This document shows positions 57,801-64,000 of a stretch of DNA of 64,000 bases, one piece after another (the stretch's first letter is position 1; each line of letters starts with the position of its first letter). The notes under the pieces were generated by a model. It ran no database searches, was not told the DNA's origin, and was given only the letters and a program-made list of their open reading frames with translations. The stretch is taken from NCBI GenBank assembly GCA_014549065.1, contig JACDOX010000506.1:124001-188000 (forward strand), read 5' to 3'. The DNA is from Cardinalis cardinalis (Eukaryota > Chordata > Aves > Passeriformes > Cardinalidae). The position numbers were made by a program, and so were the translations under genes.

Positions 57801-60800
57801 TTGCTCTGCTTGACTAGAGCAGATGGAGACCAGATGAAGGGCTCAGCTCACTTCTTTGTGTAGACCTGCAGTGGTTTCCCTCCTCTTACAAAAATACCAT
57901 GTTGTCTTCACATTTGTTCAATTGTTTGGGAAAGTTCAGATTCTCCTTTTGCTTTTTCTCATTTTTTTTTTTCAAGGTAGAGCTTAAATTATCTGTAAAC
58001 CTGCCAATCATGATTCATTTTTAGAGGCAGACTGCCTTTCTCAGAACTGTGGTTTATAAGCACTGTTGTGAACTGATGGGTTAATTAAGAGTGTCTGATT
58101 TGTACATCTAGGCTTTTAGACATCAAGAGGACATGCCTGAAAGAAAGATAGGACATTTACCAGTGATGGGAAATAAACTAGTGCCAAATGTACATCAAAA
58201 GCTGGAATGGAAACATCAGGTGATCAGGTTATTGCATTTTGCTAATGTCCATTACTGTTTGTTTTGTGGACTATTACAAAAGAGTGCTCAGGAGCAGGAA
58301 AGTCAAAACCTATCTGAAGCTGGTTGTTCCTTTAACAGTTTCCTGGAATAAAGTGTCATGTTCCAACATATGGTTTCTTCCTAATAACTTACACTTGTGA
58401 CATAACCTTAGATTCTGTCTAGCAGGACAAAGTTGCAGGAGAGAGAAAAGGTATTATATCAGTTGATAGCAAGATCACACCCTAGAAAAATATTTTTTGC
58501 TTTACAAAGAGTAAAGAACAGATTAGTGTGTTTTCTTGAAATTTGCCATAAACAATTATTGTGAATGGTCTTGCTTTTTTAAAGAAGGTGCATACTAGAC
58601 ACATACTAAAAGAAACACATTCAGGCATGAAGTTACTGTTACATCCCAAGTGGTAATCTGCCACTAAATTATCAGATGTCTCTAGGACATAACTGACAAA
58701 CGTGGCATAGTTGTAAATTGTCCCATTTGATGTGCTGCAAAATTTACGTTGAAGTGAAGAGGGCCTAGTTATCATTTGGTTTGTGTTTCTGGGTATTACT
58801 AACTTCAAAACACCTTTCTTAAGGTTTTATTGTCAAATTCTCTTCATCGTGGTTCAAGTTCAGTGTAAAAGAAGTATAAATTAGAATATTCCCATCCCAG
58901 TGTAAATTAGAATATTCTAGCAGGTGTTTTAATTTTCAAAACTTTGTTTATAATGGCTAATGAGTGTACTAGACGTCCTTATCTTGTATTTTCTCCTCAA
59001 CATTTCCTTTGTCCAGAGTTTGGAGAAGGTGGTAGAGGACTGGCTGAGCTATATCTTTATCTTTGTGTCTTCTCAGATGAGTATCCTTCTGTTCAAGAAT
59101 TACACTTGTAGTTCCTCTTGAAATACTCAGATTATGTATGTGGAACAGCAAAGACTCCAGATTTTAGCCTTAAATCCAGTACTCTCATAAAATCACTCAT
59201 TCACATACAAAGTGGAAGTTTTGTACACCTTGTTTAGTGCCTGTATGGACAGAGCTTCTTCTGAAGACCCTCCCTGCACTGCACTCCTTGGTGGCTCTTG
59301 GCAGACTCATAAACACTCTCCTGTGAGTGTGTGTTCTCAGTGACCGTGAGTGCAAACACTCACACTCGCATGCACATCACTGTTCACATGCTGTGTCCCA
59401 CAAGTTTGCCCAGACATTTTAGCACCCCTTAGACCTGAAAACTTTTCAGTCTCAATTTTTTTAACTGATCAAGTAGTGACCCCTGACAAAAACTACAGTA
59501 GAATTTAACAGTGCTGGCCGCCTGCTCTCTTCTGTTTACACTATAAGCCTCTATGTCATATTTTTTTTCAGACTATTTGCAATAGTTGGTCACCTGAACT
59601 ATAATCAGACTCAATAGTTGCTAGAACTAATTCATTATAAAAGTGTCAGGTTTTAATTGGAAAGGAAGTGAGGAAAACAGTGCATTCTAGGATTTTCACA
59701 GTGCTAAACAACTACTTCTTTCAATAGTTGCAAGGTAGGTATTCTGCCTCTTGGTTACTTTTTAGATCTGAACACTTTGCAACAGCAAATAAAAGTTTAT
59801 TACAATGGAATGTGAGGAAGGTGGTGCACATTTAATTGCACCTCTCTTGGCCAGCTTTGCGTCGCTTTTTTGGGTTTGCCAGTACAGATTGCTCTGGCTA
59901 TTTGCCCTTATTCTGGCAATCATTTCTCATCAGCTTTAATAGTGGAAAATTTAATTTCAGGCTTACTCTTCCTTCAGTGAGACTATTGCCAGTGTGGCTG
60001 GCAGCAAAAAAGCAGTGTTGGTAGAACATGCTGGTCTTTTTGCTCAAGCCCAGACTTTCATAGGATACATGTTATGTGTCACATGTAAATTTTAATGCTT
60101 TGCTGGATTACCTGTTATCTGAAAGTCTTTCTTTAGAAGTCCTTCATTCTGTCTGGAAATGTATGGGCTTGCCTTCTGTGAAGGAAGTTGTTTGCTAATG
60201 GGCTGTGCATGAGCTACTCTGCAGTAATTTCTCACAAAGGTAGGATTATCTCAAAGCAAGGGGAAAGTAACTGACTGTACCTTGAAATTATAGGAGACCC
60301 AGCATGCTACTTTTGCCTGCGCCACAATGGATTACTAGTGCAGGCAAGCCTTTAGAATTGGAAAGGCTTTGCTGCCTCCCTCAAAAAAACCCAAAAAAAC
60401 CCAACAAAACATCTTCTTTCAGTGCGCTGTTTTTCAGCAGCTTTGTTTTCCTCAGCTTGGTCCTAAACAGGACTGGCCAGATGAGGCCAGGAGATGGGGT
60501 TGAAGAATTGATTTTGACTCTGCTTGTTTCTGACTGCCAGCTACCAGTACATGAGGCACTCTGCAAGTTTGAACCTGGCAGCTAATAAAACCACTGGATA
60601 TTGTGCATGAAATTAATTTGACTCATACTTGTCTTAGAAATACAGTGTCAGAGCCACAGGCCTTTCTTTGTGTGTGGCAGACTTTGCCTTGTTCCCTCTG
60701 TGGCACAGTTCCCTTATGCTGTGGATATAAAAGAATCAGGACACTTAGAAAAAAATAGTGCATGATTGCTTGTGATTCAGTGGATAAAAAAATCCCCTTA

Positions 60801-63800
60801 AGAGGTAAAGCTCAGTAACATTTATGTGACATTTCCCAGTTTTCCCTTCACACAGAGCATTTTGTTAACAGTAAATGCTGCCATACAGTAATACATAACC
60901 ACAAGGACTCAAAAGGCTGTATGGGAGGGTGTAATTAACACTAAAAAAGATGACTTGAGAAAACCAAAACAAGCCAAATAGATGTTTCCTTAGTGAGGCT
61001 ATGAGGAAAGTGCTCACATATGTTAAGTGGACTTTTTTTCTGTAATGAGATACAGTAAATAGGCAAAAGAAACTCCATTTAGTAATACATTGATAATACG
61101 ACTTCCAAGTTGCAGTTGTGGAGTGAAATTTTCTTCCTGTCTTATGAAAATACAAACCTGGAATTCAATTCTGCTAGCAGATGGAGAGCAAAGTTTCTCT
61201 GTATTAAAAAGTTAGAATTCCTAATACTCAGATCTGCTTTATAATAGAAAATATGACATAGTTTGAACTTTATATCTGTGAATTTTTTGTTTGCTTCCCA
61301 AAGCAGAACAGAAAGGTGGTTCATATCATCAAGCTCAGGTAATCAAATTTTTTAAGAAGTGGAGAAAGACCAGTCTCTGTTCCTCTCTATTTGCTTAATG
61401 CTGCTGCTTTTAGGGTAACATGCTGGTAAATTGCAGATTGGAATGTATAGGTGGATGCTTGAGGTACAGAAAGAGGTGGGCTTGTACAGAAATTAATTTA
61501 GAGAGCTGAAACTTGGCTGTTGCCTCTTCATACAGTTAGCCTCAAGATGCAGATCTTTCAGCCCCTTGCTGTGCTGAGACAGCTCTGGCTGTGCTCTGGG
61601 CTGGAGGGATGTAGGGCAATTCCAGTCAGGAGAGTTGTGCTGCTTCGTTAGCCCAGCATCTTGTCTGTCAAATGAGCCTGTGTGCAGTGTCATGGTAGCC
61701 GTTCTGGTCAGCCTGAGCAGGGGCACTCTGGTTCTGCTTGTCTTGCACTGCTGAGCCCTGGAGTCAGGGTTGCTGTGCAGCAGCCCTTCTGCAGCCTGAC
61801 CCCAGAGCACCTTGTCTGGTGGAGCAGGAAGGATGTGGTTGTGCTGACCTGAGATCTGACCTCTGTCAGGTCTTCAGACAAGAGCCTGAACCCAAAGGCC
61901 AACCCGCCAAACTAAAATTCTATCTAGACAATTAGATACTGTAGTGCACTTCAAACATTTAATGTGGATTGTCATATGCTAATGCAACATAAGAGATTAT
62001 TAATTAACTTTTCCTACCAGTTATTCTCTGCTTCCTACTATTTTATTCACAGCTCATCAGAAATATGTGCCTGCCAAGCTTCTCTTTACTCTTCATTTGC
62101 CTTTTAGATCTTAGTCATATGCAGATTCTCTGAGGTTTTTTTCTCTCCTAGCCTTAGATTTTAAACTGAACCATAGTTACCTGATGGCTTTACTTTGTGT
62201 TAGCATGCTTGTTGTCTCCTCTAGGTCAGTGTGAATTCAGTACTCATGAAGGATGCTAAATGAGCAACCCAGAGGATTAGATTTGGGTTGGTATTTCTCC
62301 ATGGGAAGGAAGGTCTCTGCTTCAGTACAGTCTTTTAAGGAGGCCTCCAAAAGTACCAGCATCTGATTTGTGTATGCTTGAAAAATCTCATCTTTATGCT
62401 TGCAAGGAGTGAATCCAGTCCCAGCAGACATTTATCCTTTGGCTTCTCCCCGCTGTGTGTGCCACAAGTAATGTTTTTGTGGTTTGTGGGATTGTTTCCT
62501 AGGGACTGAAATCACTCCTTTTACATATATCACAAAACTGCTGTTCGTGTTGTGCATTTCGGTCACAGCCGAGTCAGGCTGGACTGAGGCCAGGAATGAT
62601 CCCAATTCCCCTCCCTTAGGCAGCCAGTTCCACTCAGTTGCAACACCAACACCCTCAACTCTGTAAAATTAACTCTGCCTCTCCCAAAATAAAAGACATT
62701 GTGACATTGTGTGTTGCTCCATCCGTCATAGAGGAGTGGCCCTATTAGAGAAGCAAGGCTGACATCGTGTGCACGCCTCATGCAGTAATGAGTTATGTGT
62801 TGTTATAAATAATAATTACTTCAAGCTGGTAAAAATGGCCTGAACTACAAGACACTCCTTCTGACATCATGGTCAGCACCACAAAGCAAACCATTTACCT
62901 GTCACCATTCCTTCTGACTTGCTTTTATGCTCCAGGGAACTGAAGGAGCTGTGTAAAAATGTGACATAGACTTTTCTGGCCAAAGGACACAGGCTGAAGC
63001 TGTTCTAACTCAACACTGGAGATGGTTTTGTGAATGCATTTGTGTCCATAAAGCACTGGTCCCTCACTGGGAGAAACAGATCCTATTATAATGTTAACAT
63101 GAAACCGAACAATGCTTTTCCAGGAAGTATAGTCAGACAGAAAATAGAGAGAAAGAGTGTTTCTTGTTACTTACTCTCAGTGAGATACGTTTTCTGCTTG
63201 TGTCCACTGATCATCACTCTACTGACTTCAGTACAGTTCCATCAGCTTATGTCAGCAGAGGTGTGACCTTCTGCTTGCCTGCAATTTATAAAGACCATTC
63301 ATCTCTCAGGTAGCTGCAGGCTGTGTGTTTTATGGGGCCACCTCAGCTTCAGTGTACACACATCTACCTGTCCTTTGTCAAGACATACACTGTTCAAATT
63401 ATTTGGGGTTTTCAGCAGCAGAAAATGCTAAATTCTGTTCCTTATCACTGCAGAGTCATGTATTTTAATGAGAAAACAGTACAAGAGTTTGGTAGCATGG
63501 GGATTTCATAGTACATCATGTAAGCTGTAAGATTTTTTTCTTTATATATTTTATCCTGGAGCTTTGTCTTTCACGCTCAAGCTTTAAGCAGCTCTAACAG
63601 TTTTTCTAACCATTAAGAGACAGAATGGGTTATGTTTAAAAGGAAATTTCTTCCTCTGAACTTCAGAATTCCAATGCAAAATTTGCTTGGTTTAATTTAT
63701 TTTATACAAGATGCCTCCTAACATTTAAAAAATAACTATTTTAAATTAAAATTAGGTGATAACTATAAAAATTAAAATTTTGGGGAATATTTGGGTTCCC

Positions 63801-64000
63801 ACTAGTTTTTGATACAGTTTTTCTATGCAGAATTGTTGAGGTTGCAAAAGTATTGCAGAAGATTTTAAGGGTTTTTTATACATTCAGTAATCCACAAACT
63901 ATTTTTTGACCAATACATCTGTAAGGAAAGATTGTAGTGTTCTAATATTACAAGAAAATAGAAGCTATATTGATGAGCTTTGAAATTCTGGTTTTGCATT
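45858..64000 (+). other. SLC1A2: SLC1A2 intron 1 (5' 18 kb)
   Basis: From the donor at 45858 to the window end I find no exon. The expected exon 2 (beginning with the codons for ANNMPKQ) is not seen. The stretch is AT-rich and notably free of recognisable transposons. It holds an ATA microsatellite (46218-46237), an ATG/GTAT-type patch near 51190-51215, poly(T) and poly(A) runs, and a short duplicated TAAATTAGAATATTC near 58876-58917. The ORFs of 60-140 codons on both strands lack family features. Human intron 1 is also very long. Confidence 0.8.
46218..46237. repeat. ATA trinucleotide microsatellite
   Basis: About six to seven TAA/ATA units directly downstream of the SLC1A2 CpG island. Confidence 0.9.

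Noticed and set aside
62869..62876. ATGGTCAG as an alternative SLC1A2 first exon (MVS-type start of a known GLT-1 variant)
   Set aside because: The variant needs a GT donor directly after ATGGTCAG; here CACCAC follows. A second ATGGTCAG near 49425 also lacks a donor.

Overview
The window is vertebrate nuclear DNA, almost certainly from a bird. It holds three CR1-family LINE fragments, an LTR of avian ERV type and a nuclear copy of mitochondrial DNA in the standard avian gene order. Most of it is intron. A possible songbird origin is only an impression from the LTR; I cannot name the species.

Positions 1 to about 41,320 carry the 3' three quarters of PAMR1 on the + strand (peptidase domain containing associated with muscle regeneration 1). 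Nine coding exons were placed by splice sites, phase and similarity to the known protein: CUB (2 exons), EGF-like, a complete extra sushi module, the usual first sushi, a linker, the second sushi, and a two-exon trypsin-like domain in which Thr replaces the catalytic Ser. The exons for the signal peptide and Cys-rich N-terminus lie upstream of the window. The assembled frame is open from 1367 to the stop at 40804-40806 (651 codons). The 3'UTR ends near two AATAAA signals.

About 3.2 kb separates the PAMR1 3' end from a strong CpG island (about 44.5-45.8 kb). This holds the promoter and first exon of SLC1A2 (glial glutamate transporter EAAT2/GLT-1), also on the + strand. Only 17 coding bases (M-A-S-T-E-G) are present; the rest of the window, 45,858-64,000, is SLC1A2 intron 1. 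The head-to-tail PAMR1-SLC1A2 order matches human 11p13.

The introns hold a CR1 reverse-transcriptase fragment interrupted by a solo LTR (10.3-11.5 kb), CR1 3' ends at 2.0-2.3 kb (minus) and 24.95-25.45 kb (plus), a probable old LINE remnant near 29.8 kb, and a roughly 0.8 kb NUMT (19.14-19.96 kb) with cytb 3' end, tRNA-Thr, tRNA-Pro, ND6 and tRNA-Glu. There are also microsatellites and two notable palindromes. I see no new multi-gene system. The most interesting items are the phase-symmetric extra sushi exon, the NUMT that records mitochondrial gene order, and a start-stop uORF candidate in the SLC1A2 leader.
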